A stretch of 64,000 nucleotides of DNA from NCBI GenBank assembly GCA_017463185.1, contig JAFTPS010000008.1, forward strand, positions 1-64,000. Reading direction: 5' to 3'. The stretch is from Alphaproteobacteria bacterium. Its GTDB lineage: Bacteria > Pseudomonadota > Alphaproteobacteria > Rs-D84. The position numbers and the translations under genes were made by a program. Below the pieces are notes generated by a model. That model searched no databases, had not been told where the DNA came from, and saw only the letters and a program-made list of their open reading frames with translations. Of the stretch, positions 17,236 through 26,222 are shown one piece after another (position 1 is the first letter of the stretch; every line of letters starts with the position of its first letter).

Positions 17236-18513
17236 TTAGTCATCCTTTACAAATTTTGTTGGGTCAAATGGTGCGCCTTTGTATCGTATTTCGTAGTGCA
17301 AATGAGGTCCCGTACTGCGTCCCGTAGAGCCAGCCAGCCCCACCACCGTACCTGGACGTACCCAATCGCCACGCGATACATTTATATGCGACAGGTGGGC
17401 GTATAATGTTGTAAAGCCCAGACCATGATCAATTTCCACAGTTGTTCCGTATCCTACGCGCTCGCCCGCGGACACAACGCGTCCCGGGGCAACCGCCATC
17501 AATTCTGTGCCGATTTTACCAGCAAAGTCAATTCCACGATGTTTTTTTGGCTTGCCAGTAAATGGGTCTTTGCGTGTACCATAATTTGAAGTTATGCGTG
17601 AATTTACCGGTTTCCCCAACGGCAGAATTTCATTCAAACGACGCAATCCGTTCCAACGTTCTATGCCATCGGCCAACTTCTGATACTTTTCATCCAATTC
17701 ACTATCAAACTCAACCGGGGTAAAAGCAGAACCAACAAGTGGATTTGTATACTTGTTCGCACTGCGTAATAATGTTTTTTCGCTAAGCCCCAGCGCAACA
17801 ATTGTTCCATTTATTCTTTTGATATTTTTTTGTAATTGTTCTGTGTTTTCCTTGGTTAAATTTGTAACCATATCAACAATTTGATTATCCGCCTCAGCGA
17901 TGGCCAGCATAGATTCAACCATCTGGGCGTTGCGCTTTTTCAATTCTTCGTTTTCGGCACGGGTCAATTCATATTCCGCCGATAATTCAGACATTTTGGT
18001 GTATTCGGGGGTAAATTCTTCGTCGCTGAACATTTCCGCCAAACGAGTACGCAGAAAGTCTAGTTCCCCCCAGGTCTTGATACGGGAATTCATCAATTTT
18101 TCTTTTTCGTCGTCTGACAATTTTTTTGCATTCAAAATCTTGTCATCAATAACGTTCAGATTGCGTGCCAATTCATTATACTTGGTCAGATAGGTTTGCA
18201 AATCACTCATTTGTCGGGTATGAGTGGCACGTGCTTCTTCTAATTGTTGGGTACGCATTTGTAACAATGGGCGGTGATATACAAATACATACGTGGACCA
18301 TGATGCCCATAATATCAATCCTATTTTCCCACAGAATTTTGTAAAACGCCAAAAACTGCTTTGTGCAAATGTGTAAACATTGCCATGCGGTGTGTCCATA
18401 ACCGTAAATTCACGCGGTGGGAAAATACGGACGATTACGCGCCATATAGCACGAAACGGCGATGTTATAAACGCCCACAGAGATGTAAAATATCGTGTTA
18501 TAAAATTTATCAT
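17236..18513 (-). CDS. Membrane-anchored M23 family metallopeptidase
   Basis: A 425-residue protein: a short cytoplasmic N-terminus, one transmembrane segment near residues 60-80, a long coiled coil (about 85-260) and a C-terminal LytM/M23 domain. Zinc-site motifs are present: HRGIDFAG (with its upstream NYGTRKDPFTGKPKKH) and HLHYEIR. Known members cut peptide cross-links in peptidoglycan. The start overlaps the methyltransferase stop by 4 nt and the bactofilin gene follows after 2 nt, so they form one operon. A partner of the bactofilin in shaping the wall is the likely role. Confidence 0.93.
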   Translation of the reverse strand: MINFITRYFTSLWAFITSPFRAIWRVIVRIFPPREFTVMDTPHGNVYTFAQSSFWRFTKFCGKIGLILWASWSTYVFVYHRPLLQMRTQQLEEARATHTRQMSDLQTYLTKYNELARNLNVIDDKILNAKKLSDDEKEKLMNSRIKTWGELDFLRTRLAEMFSDEEFTPEYTKMSELSAEYELTRAENEELKKRNAQMVESMLAIAEADNQIVDMVTNLTKENTEQLQKNIKRINGTIVALGLSEKTLLRSANKYTNPLVGSAFTPVEFDSELDEKYQKLADGIERWNGLRRLNEILPLGKPVNSRITSNYGTRKDPFTGKPKKHRGIDFAGKIGTELMAVAPGRVVSAGERVGYGTTVEIDHGLGFTTLYAHLSHINVSRGDWVRPGTVVGLAGSTGRSTGPHLHYEIRYKGAPFDPTKFVKDD

Positions 18514-19196
18514 TTCTGGGATAGTTTAGACAAACATTCATCAATAGTCAAGCCGTCGCGCAAAATGGGCTCGTAATTCATGGACAGGCCATGGTGCAAT
18601 GTTGCCCCCGCGTGTGAACCGACGCGTCCGCGCAGAATTACACGTTCAGCCGTATTTTTTGCGCCAAATAATGGGAATATATTTATATCCCCCAGACGGG
18701 CCGCCGTCATTGCGGATAATACGGTTGTCACCGTTGGCGCATCTGTTATTATACAAAAATATCCATTTGGGCGTGTACGCGCCACACATTTCCGCACCCA
18801 TGCGGTTAAATCAGCGTTGTGATGTGCGTTGTGACGGGCCGGCGTACCACGAAAATACGGAGGATTTGTTAAAACCAGGTCAAATGTGCGCCCCGTACGC
18901 CAAGTGGTTATATCGGCGTTTATCAATTCTAGGTTTGCATTATTTAATTTCGCATTTGTTTGGGCATCAGTCAACATATCGGTCTGGATATCCAGGCCCG
19001 TTATCTGCGCGGCGGGATTATTTGCCAGATAGCACAGCCCCACCCCACCTGAACCAATACCAACATCCAACACAGTGGTCGCACCACGTGGCGCAAATGC
19101 CGCCAACCATACAGCATCGGATGTTGGATTATAATGACCGCGGCGCATTTTAACGCGCCCAGACATCAGGGTAAAAAATTCTTGTTTTATGCTCAT
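18510..19196 (-). CDS. TrmN6/YfiC-like SAM-dependent methyltransferase
   Basis: A 228-residue class I methyltransferase. Visible motifs are the SAM-binding DVGIGSGGVGL, the acidic LDIQ at the end of strand 2, and the catalytic NPPY that marks N6-adenine or glutamine methylation. Together with the N-terminal RRGHYNPTSDAVWLAA this matches tRNA1(Val) A37 N6-methyltransferases. The gene opens the minus-strand operon and diverges from the membrane-protein gene whose frame begins just beyond it. The tRNA substrate is inferred from family resemblance. Confidence 0.85.
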   Translation of the reverse strand: MSIKQEFFTLMSGRVKMRRGHYNPTSDAVWLAAFAPRGATTVLDVGIGSGGVGLCYLANNPAAQITGLDIQTDMLTDAQTNAKLNNANLELINADITTWRTGRTFDLVLTNPPYFRGTPARHNAHHNADLTAWVRKCVARTRPNGYFCIITDAPTVTTVLSAMTAARLGDINIFPLFGAKNTAERVILRGRVGSHAGATLHHGLSMNYEPILRDGLTIDECLSKLSQK

Positions 19197-19236
19197 TGGT
19201 ATTTATAATAAAACAACGAAAATAAAAGGCAAGTTT

Positions 19237-20220
19237 ATGTTTAATGATACGGTTATTGTTCAAAGTGCGGTCAGCGCATTTAATAATGCGGCCTTGGTTG
19301 CACCCGCTTTTTTGTGGTGGACCATATTAGCTTTTCCAATATTTATTATGGCATATTTTTGCGGCAATATGTTCCTGGGGCGCATTGGATGGACACAGGA
19401 AAACATATTAAACCGCGTGTCAATATGGACAATTGGATTGACTTTTTTGTGGGTGGTGTTGTTTGGGGGTAATTATGTGGTGTTGCGCGACGGGTTATCC
19501 GCCCTGCCCCTGATGACGGCGGTGATTGTATTTTTGACATCTTTGTTTTTATCATCGCATTTGCGTGGCGTAAAACTGCCACGGCGGTCAACGTGTTGGA
19601 TTGGCGCACTGATAATTATTACAATGGTTGGGTTATCGGATTTACATACCTGGTGGGGGCCATTATTACAGATTGGCGCGTTAGTACTGGGGGTGATGCT
19701 GGGGCGTGCAGCAAAATGTGAAATGCGTCCGATTGCGGGGACTGTGTTGATTTTAACCACGATTGTTGTAGCAATTTTAATGCAACCAGAATTTTTCAGA
19801 TTTGGTCAATTGGGGAATTTAACCATTATACATTTATTGGGATTGGTTGCATTTGGGGTTATGGCGATGGCGGTGGTCGTGCTGCATAATGTCAATCCAC
19901 GGGGGCGTATTCATCGCAGCGCATTTGTGAAACTGAAATGGCTGATGCGATTGCTGGCGGTGTTGGGTATAGTTCTGTTTGTTATGACCGAAGCTGTACC
20001 TATTTTCCTGGGGACCCTGGCGGCGTTCTTTGTTCTGTTTGCTATGTCAATTTGGCACAGTACATCAATACCAGCGGACTTGGGCGCAAAAAGCTTTGCT
20101 ATGATGCTGATGCTGTTTGGTATGCTGACGGTAATGCCAGCAATAGTCGTACTGGGGATTTTGTATTGGGGGACTATGCCAAAATCCAATGTATGGCGTG
20201 AAATTCGGGCTTTGTTATAA
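19237..20220 (+). CDS. Polytopic membrane protein, about ten helices
   Basis: A 327-residue protein with about ten hydrophobic helices and short loops. An internal ATG at 19237 is preferred because AAAAGG precedes it; the frame itself is open from 19189, overlapping the methyltransferase start on the other strand. The loops hold few charged or conserved residues (LRGVKLPRRS, RGRIHRSAFVKLK), and no transporter signature is visible. It precedes lpxA by 85 nt, but a separate promoter-like TATAAT lies between them. Function unknown. Confidence 0.78.
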   Translation: MFNDTVIVQSAVSAFNNAALVAPAFLWWTILAFPIFIMAYFCGNMFLGRIGWTQENILNRVSIWTIGLTFLWVVLFGGNYVVLRDGLSALPLMTAVIVFLTSLFLSSHLRGVKLPRRSTCWIGALIIITMVGLSDLHTWWGPLLQIGALVLGVMLGRAAKCEMRPIAGTVLILTTIVVAILMQPEFFRFGQLGNLTIIHLLGLVAFGVMAMAVVVLHNVNPRGRIHRSAFVKLKWLMRLLAVLGIVLFVMTEAVPIFLGTLAAFFVLFAMSIWHSTSIPADLGAKSFAMMLMLFGMLTVMPAIVVLGILYWGTMPKSNVWREIRALL

Positions 20221-20305
20221 TTGGTTATATTTATTTAATACCAATCAATGTCGTTATAATGTATTATCGTTAAAGTTAAATAATTAAAAACAGCGAGAAA
20301 TACTT

Positions 20306-21106
20306 ATGACGATACATCCAACAGCAATTATTCACGATGGCGCAAAACTGGGCGCAGACTGTAAAATTGGGCCTTTCTGTATTGTGGGGCCGAATGTCGT
20401 TCTGGGCGACCGCGTGGAACTGGTTGCAAATGTTGTTATAGAAGGCAAAACATCTATTGGCGATGATTCTATTGTTTATCCGTTTGCGGTTGTCGGCGTT
20501 ATGAGCCAGGACCTGAAATGGCAGGATGAAGCAACAATGACCGGTGTTCGTATTGGTAAACGGTGTAAAATTCGTGAATACGCAACAATCCATTCGGGAA
20601 CCCCTGCATCCGATGGAACTGTTATTGGTGACGACTGTCAAATTATGGTAAATGCACACGTTGCACACGATTGCAAGGTTGGCAACAGTGTTGTTATGTC
20701 TAATCTGGTACAATTAGCGGGTCACGTAGAAGTAGAAGATTTTGCCATCATTAGTGGTGGTGCAATGGTTTTACAATTTGCGCGCATCGGACGCAATGCG
20801 TTTATTGGCGGTATGTCTGGCGTTGGTAACGATGTTTTACCATATGCTATTTATGACGGCAGTCCACGTGCTGTATATCGTACAATAAATCGTGTCGGAT
20901 TGATGCGTCACGGTTTTACCAACGAAGATATGCACGCCATTCACAGCGTATATTCCGCCGTATTCCGCGATGGCGAAGGAACTGTATCCGAACGCCTGGC
21001 CAAGGTGCGTAAAGAAGTAAAAAACAACAAATACGCAATGGATGCAATTGACTTTATTGAAAACCGTTCAAAACGTGGAATTGGCACATCTAAAAATGCA
21101 GAATAA
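20306..21106 (+). CDS. lpxA: UDP-N-acetylglucosamine acyltransferase
   Basis: A 266-residue left-handed beta-helix enzyme that transfers a 3-hydroxyacyl chain to UDP-GlcNAc, the first step of lipid A synthesis. The hexapeptide repeats are plain (IHDGAKLGADCKIGP, IGDDSIV). The catalytic histidine lies in MVNAHVAHDCKVGN and the C-terminal helical part has the usual GLMRHGFT. The usual upstream fabZ and lpxD are not adjacent. The stop overlaps the lpxB start by 11 nt. A TATAAT near 20255 may be its promoter. Confidence 0.96.
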   Translation: MTIHPTAIIHDGAKLGADCKIGPFCIVGPNVVLGDRVELVANVVIEGKTSIGDDSIVYPFAVVGVMSQDLKWQDEATMTGVRIGKRCKIREYATIHSGTPASDGTVIGDDCQIMVNAHVAHDCKVGNSVVMSNLVQLAGHVEVEDFAIISGGAMVLQFARIGRNAFIGGMSGVGNDVLPYAIYDGSPRAVYRTINRVGLMRHGFTNEDMHAIHSVYSAVFRDGEGTVSERLAKVRKEVKNNKYAMDAIDFIENRSKRGIGTSKNAE

Positions 21107-22235
21107 AAAGCTGACTGTATTCATTATCGCTGGCGAGGTTTCAGGTGATGTCCTGGGGGCACGAATTATGGCCCAGATGCCCAATGTGCAATTTATCGGC
21201 ATCGGTGGTGAAAATATGATTGGCGCGGGATTAAAATCTCTGTTCCCGATGTCTGATTTGGCGGTTATGGGCGCGATAGAGGTCTTGGCGCACGCAAAAA
21301 CATTGACCCAACGGATAAAACAGACTGTCACAGCAATAATTGATACAAAACCTGATATTGTTTTGACTATTGATTCACCGGGATTTGCAAAAAGTGTTAT
21401 AAAACAAATTCGTAAAAATCCCGCTGGTCGCGATTTAATTGCCAATGGATTAAAATTTCATCACGTTGTCGCACCCCAAGTATGGGCCTGGCGGCCGGGA
21501 CGTGCAAAAAAATATGCGCGCACTTTTGATAAACTGTATGCATTTTTTGATTTTGAAATACCGTATTTTACAAAATATGGTCTGGAAACGGTCGCGGTTG
21601 GGCATCCTATTGCCGATGCCGTTTTAGGACGCTATAAAGCCCCACGCGGCAAAGCAGAAAAAATTATTACCCTGGTACCTGGCAGCCGTATGAGCGAGGT
21701 TAAACGTCTGTTGCCAATATTTCGTGATGTTGTGGATATGTTGTATCGCAATGGATATATGGGATATCAGTTTATAATTCCAACCGTTGAAACCACCGCC
21801 GAATATGTACGGGCCGAGACCGCCAAATGGCGCGTAAGACCAACATTAGTACCATCAGGGCAACGATATGACATTTATGCAAAAACATATATTGCGATTG
21901 TGGCCAGTGGAACAGTATCGGCGGAATTAGCGATGTTGCATATTCCAACGATTGTGGTGTACCAGATGAACCCAATAACTACTTGGCTGGTGCGCCAGAT
22001 GATTCACGTAAAGTGGGTATCGCTGGTAAATATATTATTAAATCGTGGGGTATATCCGGAATTTTTGGGACCTGCGGCCACGGCGGAAAATGTGCTGGGG
22101 GCGGTTCAGCAATTGACGATTCCATCGGTGCGCGAAAAAATGATTGCGGAATTAAAGACCGCAGATGAATTATGGCGTCGTCCAGACGGCGCGGCCGCGC
22201 AAATTATTGCAACCGAGATTGAAAAGAGCCTGTGA
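21096..22235 (+). CDS. lpxB: Lipid-A-disaccharide synthase
   Basis: A 379-residue GT19 glycosyltransferase that joins UDP-diacylglucosamine and lipid X to make the lipid A disaccharide at the inner membrane. Motifs: IAGEVSGDVLGA, DSPGFA, the APQVWAWRPGR segment, VGHPIAD, LVPGSRMSEV and VASGTVSAELA. I took the ATG at 21096, which overlaps lpxA in another frame and matches the usual N-terminus; the longer frame adds 18 residues. A strong terminator follows, so lpxA-lpxB is a two-gene operon. Confidence 0.96.
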   Translation: MQNKKLTVFIIAGEVSGDVLGARIMAQMPNVQFIGIGGENMIGAGLKSLFPMSDLAVMGAIEVLAHAKTLTQRIKQTVTAIIDTKPDIVLTIDSPGFAKSVIKQIRKNPAGRDLIANGLKFHHVVAPQVWAWRPGRAKKYARTFDKLYAFFDFEIPYFTKYGLETVAVGHPIADAVLGRYKAPRGKAEKIITLVPGSRMSEVKRLLPIFRDVVDMLYRNGYMGYQFIIPTVETTAEYVRAETAKWRVRPTLVPSGQRYDIYAKTYIAIVASGTVSAELAMLHIPTIVVYQMNPITTWLVRQMIHVKWVSLVNILLNRGVYPEFLGPAATAENVLGAVQQLTIPSVREKMIAELKTADELWRRPDGAAAQIIATEIEKSL

Positions 22236-22262
22236 AAATCCCGCCAAATGGCGGGATTTTTA
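22235..22262 (+). terminator. Intrinsic terminator of lpxAB
   Basis: AAAATCCCGCC and GGCGGGATTTT pair around AAAT, followed by T. Confidence 0.9.
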
Positions 22263-22347
22263 TGAGACAAGAGACAGGATGTTTATTAGTGGACAGAGGC
22301 AGCATCCCAGTTCGCCAAGGTTTCATAGGACAAATACATAAATACTA

Positions 22348-22376
22348 TTTACAATTGGATTTGCTTGTGTTATAAT
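22348..22376 (+). promoter_or_regulatory. Promoter of structured RNA A
   Basis: TTTACA, 17 nt, TATAAT. Transcription should start near 22383, at the base of the first hairpin. Nothing else is seen between the lpxB terminator and this point. Confidence 0.75.
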
Positions 22377-22382
22377 TCGTGT

Positions 22383-22556
22383 GACACGGGTGGCCGTGTT
22401 GGGCGTCATAACCCTTGAAATTTCTGGTGTCCGCGGGGACATAAAATACCTCCAACCAAATGGGGTTGGAGGGGTGCTGAATATGTTGAATAAGCCCGCT
22501 ATTTTCCAGAAATTATAGTTATGAACCTCCAACCGTCATTTCTGTGGCGGTATTTT
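22383..22556 (+). ncRNA. Structured RNA A: pseudoknotted family of three in this window
   Basis: About 174 nt. Elements in order: 5' hairpin ACACGG/CCGTGT (22384-22399); TGGG; long-range helix CATAAC (22407-22412) plus AATTTCTGG (22419-22427), pairing with CCAGAAATT (22506-22514) and GTTATG (22518-22523); hairpin TGTCC/GGACA with a 4-nt loop abutting that helix; TAAAATA; arm GGTTGGAGG (22464-22472), which can pair with CCTCCAACC either locally (22449-22457) or past the helix (22526-22534). A terminator stem ACCGTCA/TGGCGGT (22532-22551) overlaps the distal copy. It lies just before the gene at 22576, so it could be an attenuating leader or a separate RNA. No known class fits. Confidence 0.7.
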
Positions 22557-22575
22557 TTATAACATAGGGTTGAAC

Positions 22576-23568
22576 ATGGCGGAATATATGCATTTGCCTT
22601 TGCGTGATACGAAAGCAGAAATAATAGACAAGCACCAATGGGGACGATATGAATGTATAAAAATAACAAAAACACGGGACGGTATATTTTTTACCCAGGA
22701 TGGAGAACGGTATAATTTGTACAATCTGCCTGCGGGATTGGTAATTCGTGGTAATTTGAATTTGTCAAATATAGGACTGACCCAATTACCAGACATGTCA
22801 AAATGTACGATTGAAGGCAGATTTGATTGTTCTTTTAATCCATTAACCAGCCTGGCTGGCTGTCCCCGGATGGTTCGGGAATTTGTTTGTGAATACACAG
22901 ATATTCGCGATTTGCGCGGTGCGCCAAAACTGGCCGAAAGTGTCTATGTTCGCCACAATCGTCTGAAATCATTGGTGGGCGCGCCACATACCTATTATGA
23001 TGACGAAGATTTTTGGCGCGAATACCCAGATGAACCCAGGTATCTGGATTGGCCATTTATGGAATTTAATTGCAGCGATAATGAATTGACGACGCTATCG
23101 GGTTTGCCGGCGGGTTGGGATTTTATTGTATGCGATAATAACAACATAAAATCTTTGTCCGCGTTGCAACCGCATCCATTGGTGGACAGCCGTCTTTTTC
23201 ATCCTTGTATTTCTTGTGCCAATAATAGCCTTGTGCGTTTAGACATTGATACGCGGTTTTCGGATGTTACTGTTCGTGGTTTTAATGGCAATCCATGCAC
23301 AAAAAAATATGCCGAATGGTTTCTGCAAAAACGTGGTTTAATTAAAAATCCCACGGCATTGGATATTGCTGCTATGGTGGAATTAATGTCTGACCCAGAT
23401 TTTATGGCGGATGGTTTTATGGATATGGACGAACTGCGTATCGCCAATCGTGAACTGTTTAATAACAAAAAAACATTTGCACGTGGCGCAACCGTGATTA
23501 AGGCCCGCACAAAAATGGCAACAACCCAGAAACAAATCACGGTTGCAAAGGATGATAAAGTCCACTAA
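22576..23568 (+). CDS. Leucine-rich-repeat-like protein
   Basis: A 330-residue soluble protein whose middle consists of irregular leucine-rich units: LPAGLVIRGNLNLSNIGLTQ-type, LTSLAGCPRMVREFVCEYTD, IRDLRGAPK and ELTTLSGLPAGWDFIVCDNN. This style is common in phage and gut-bacterial proteins of unknown role and usually makes a protein-binding surface. No signal peptide. The ATG at 22576 is chosen over a TTG 6 nt earlier because AGGG lies 6 nt upstream. It follows structured RNA A by 20 nt and is followed by an ABC exporter gene 24 nt later, so the two may be co-transcribed. Confidence 0.78.
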   Translation: MAEYMHLPLRDTKAEIIDKHQWGRYECIKITKTRDGIFFTQDGERYNLYNLPAGLVIRGNLNLSNIGLTQLPDMSKCTIEGRFDCSFNPLTSLAGCPRMVREFVCEYTDIRDLRGAPKLAESVYVRHNRLKSLVGAPHTYYDDEDFWREYPDEPRYLDWPFMEFNCSDNELTTLSGLPAGWDFIVCDNNNIKSLSALQPHPLVDSRLFHPCISCANNSLVRLDIDTRFSDVTVRGFNGNPCTKKYAEWFLQKRGLIKNPTALDIAAMVELMSDPDFMADGFMDMDELRIANRELFNNKKTFARGATVIKARTKMATTQKQITVAKDDKVH

Positions 23569-23592
23569 TATTTGCAGGAGGGATAGAGTATT

Positions 23593-25386
23593 ATGAAAAA
23601 ATCCAACAACAAACAAAAATCACAAAATACGACTTTACCAAAGTCCCTGTGGAAATTTTATTTCAAATATGCAGTACCTGGTTCTTGGTGGCCGTGGATA
23701 ATGTGGGGTATATTTTTTACATTTGCACGTTCGGGCAGTATTCTGTTCCCGTATTGCGAACGTTGGTTTATCGCCCTGTTTGAACAGCCGGTACCCGATG
23801 GTCTGAATTTTGTGCAATTTGCATTGCCGACAATTTTACTGATTGTTGGGGTGAATTTATTCCTGTCCATCAGTGCCGTTTTGCGCGGAATGTTTCATGC
23901 CCGTTGGCAGCCACAAATTGGAAATCGTGTTTCAGTGGTATTAAATGATTATGTGCATCATCAGTCTATGTCATTCTGGACCGGTCGCATGGCTGGCCAG
24001 GTCAACAGTCAAATCGGATATATCACCAATGGTTTTTACGTGGTAAATGACTTTTTGCGGATTGTGGTATCGCTGGCATTTATGACGGTCAGTGTTGGTT
24101 TGATATTCCAAATCAATGTTTATGTGGCCATTATATTCGCAATCGTCTTTGTGCTGCGTGCGCTGTACAGTTGGAGCCTTATCAAACCAATGAGCAAAGC
24201 GTCCAAAGATGCCAGCAGCATTTCCAGTAAATTATCGGGCAAGGTTGTAGATAGTATTTCAAACTTCTCGGTGGTAAAATTGTTTGCGGGCGCAGACCGC
24301 GAGCGGGAACACCTGGAACCTATCCGCAACAAACATATTGCGGCGCGTATTTGGTCGTTCTTTGTACAGCGTTTGTTCTGGGGTGTACCATTAGTCGTTT
24401 GGGATATTTGCTATGGCGCAACCCTGTTGTTCTGTGCATATCTGTATATGAATGGGCAAATTACCGTATCCGAAATCGTGTTCACGGTGTCTATATATTT
24501 CAGTACAATGAACACAATCAGCAGTATTGTGGATTCCATTCCGGATATGACCGAACGCATCAGTTCTGCGTCCAAGGCGTATGATGAACTGATTGTTCCA
24601 ATTATGGTAAATGATGCGCCAAACGCCCCGGCTTTGTCGGTTTCATGTGGCGAAATTGAATTTCGCAATGTGTCATTCAAATACAAACGCAAATGGGTGC
24701 TGCGTGATTTTAATCTGAAAATCAAGTGCGGCGAGCGCGTTGGGTTGGTTGGCCCATCGGGCGCGGGCAAAACAACATTGGTGAATTTGTTGATGCGATT
24801 TTATGACCCAAATTCAGGTGACATTCTGATAGATGGCCAGAACATTCGCGATGTGTCCCAGGATTCTTTGCGTAAAAATATTGCATTTATCCCGCAAGAG
24901 CCGACTATGTTTAATCGTACACTGCGTGAAAATATTGCATATGGTCGCCATAATGCATCCACGCGCGAAATCCAAAACGCAGCAAAACGTGCCGCAGCCC
25001 ACGATTTTATAATGGGAACCGAAAAGAAATATGAATCAATGGTTGGCGACCGCGGTATAAAACTGTCGGGGGGACAGCGTCAGCGTATTGCCATTGCACG
25101 TGCTTTCTTAAAAGATGCGCCTATTTTGGTCCTGGACGAGGCGACAAGTGCCCTGGACAGTGAAACCGAGGTTGCGATTCAAAAATCTTTTGACGAATTG
25201 GCAGATGGGCGCACAACTTTGGCGATTGCACACAGACTGTCAACACTGCGAAATATGGATCGCATTGTTGTTATCAAGGATGGACGCGTATTGGAACAAG
25301 GCAGCCATTCAACCCTGGTTCGCAAACGTGGTGGTGAATATGCCCGCCTGTGGCGGATGCAGTCCGGTGGATTTATCCAGGAATAA
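23593..25386 (+). CDS. ABC exporter with fused membrane and ATPase domains
   Basis: A 597-residue half-transporter of the MsbA/type IV exporter type: a basic N-terminus, six transmembrane helices (about residues 30-320) and a nucleotide-binding domain. The ATPase shows Walker A GPSGAGKTT, the Q-loop near IPQEPTMF, the signature LSGGQRQR, Walker B ILVLDEATSALD and the switch IAHRLST. It should act as a homodimer. The substrate is unknown; lipid, peptide or drug export are all possible. AGGAGGG 12 nt upstream supports the start. Confidence 0.93.
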   Translation: MKKSNNKQKSQNTTLPKSLWKFYFKYAVPGSWWPWIMWGIFFTFARSGSILFPYCERWFIALFEQPVPDGLNFVQFALPTILLIVGVNLFLSISAVLRGMFHARWQPQIGNRVSVVLNDYVHHQSMSFWTGRMAGQVNSQIGYITNGFYVVNDFLRIVVSLAFMTVSVGLIFQINVYVAIIFAIVFVLRALYSWSLIKPMSKASKDASSISSKLSGKVVDSISNFSVVKLFAGADREREHLEPIRNKHIAARIWSFFVQRLFWGVPLVVWDICYGATLLFCAYLYMNGQITVSEIVFTVSIYFSTMNTISSIVDSIPDMTERISSASKAYDELIVPIMVNDAPNAPALSVSCGEIEFRNVSFKYKRKWVLRDFNLKIKCGERVGLVGPSGAGKTTLVNLLMRFYDPNSGDILIDGQNIRDVSQDSLRKNIAFIPQEPTMFNRTLRENIAYGRHNASTREIQNAAKRAAAHDFIMGTEKKYESMVGDRGIKLSGGQRQRIAIARAFLKDAPILVLDEATSALDSETEVAIQKSFDELADGRTTLAIAHRLSTLRNMDRIVVIKDGRVLEQGSHSTLVRKRGGEYARLWRMQSGGFIQE

Positions 25387-25387
25387 C

Positions 25388-25413
25388 AAATCCCGCAATT
25401 GGCGGGATTTTTG
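25388..25413. terminator. Terminator between the ABC exporter and prmC
   Basis: AAATCCCGC and GCGGGATTT pair around CAATTG-like centre bases; the genes converge, and T runs are present on both strands. Confidence 0.85.
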
Positions 25414-25417
25414 ACAA

Positions 25418-26188
25418 TTATATTGTAAACACCAATACACGGACTATTCCGCCCAGGTCACGTTCGGCACGGGAAAATGTCCATTTTTCACTTTCAAATA
25501 TGTTTTTTATTTCTGCGTCCTGCCCCACCCCGATTTCCAGGTACAGTTTGCCGCCCCTTTTAATCCAATCTTTGGCGTTTTTTGCAATAATTTGATATGC
25601 AGCCAAACCATTATTTTTTGCATACAGCGCCGTTTTCGGGTCGTGCCGTGCGCCCGCGTCCACGCGCATGTCGCCACGCGCAATGTATGGCGGGTTTGAA
25701 ACAATAATATCAAACGGCGAACCGAAATCGTATGGCCGGTTAAACGAACAATGCAATACGCGCACGCGGTCGCCCAACCCCAAATCGTGCATATTTTTTT
25801 TGGCAACGCGCGTGGCGCGCAATGATTTATCAATCGCAACACCGGACGCGCCCGCGACATTCTTTGCAATCGCGCCGATTATACAGCCCGTACCGGTTCC
25901 CAAATCCAGAATCCGTGGTTTTGCCCCCACCCCGCAATCCGCAATCACCGCCGCAACCAATGTTTCGGTATCTGGGCGTGGGTCAAGCGTATATTTATTT
26001 GTATAAAATTGTAATCCATAAAACCATTTCTGATTGATTATTTTGGCAACAGGCACACCACGACGCAACGCGTGCGCCATACGCCATACTTTGAATCTGG
26101 TCAGTTTTTTTGTGTTATCGCAAATGATACGCGCGGCGCGAATGCCACCCGCCGATTTCAAAATTGTGAACGCTTGATTTATTTCCAT
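25418..26188 (-). CDS. prmC: Peptide chain release factor N5-glutamine methyltransferase
   Basis: A 256-residue SAM methyltransferase that methylates the GGQ glutamine of release factors RF1 and RF2. Features: the helical N-terminal domain ending in KWFYGLQFYTNKYTLDPRPDTE-type sequence, the SAM loop LDLGTGTGCI and the catalytic NPPYI. prfA, its frequent neighbour, is not adjacent. The start codon lies 6 nt after a TATAAT box that is shared with the divergent M23 gene, so the mRNA is probably leaderless. Confidence 0.93.
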   Translation of the reverse strand: MEINQAFTILKSAGGIRAARIICDNTKKLTRFKVWRMAHALRRGVPVAKIINQKWFYGLQFYTNKYTLDPRPDTETLVAAVIADCGVGAKPRILDLGTGTGCIIGAIAKNVAGASGVAIDKSLRATRVAKKNMHDLGLGDRVRVLHCSFNRPYDFGSPFDIIVSNPPYIARGDMRVDAGARHDPKTALYAKNNGLAAYQIIAKNAKDWIKRGGKLYLEIGVGQDAEIKNIFESEKWTFSRAERDLGGIVRVLVFTI

Positions 26189-26222
26189 AAAGTCATTATA
26201 ATCGGTGCTATGAAAAAAGCAA
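26174..26222. promoter_or_regulatory. Face-to-face promoters sharing a symmetric -10 box
   Basis: The 8-bp palindrome ATTATAAT (26195-26202) holds a TATAAT on each strand. Rightward: TTGATT at 26174-26179, 17 nt, TATAAT, then the M23 ATG at 26210. Leftward: TTGCTT at 26222-26217, 16 nt, TATAAT, then the prmC ATG at 26188. Each -35 box lies inside the other gene's first codons, or adjacent to them. Confidence 0.7.
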
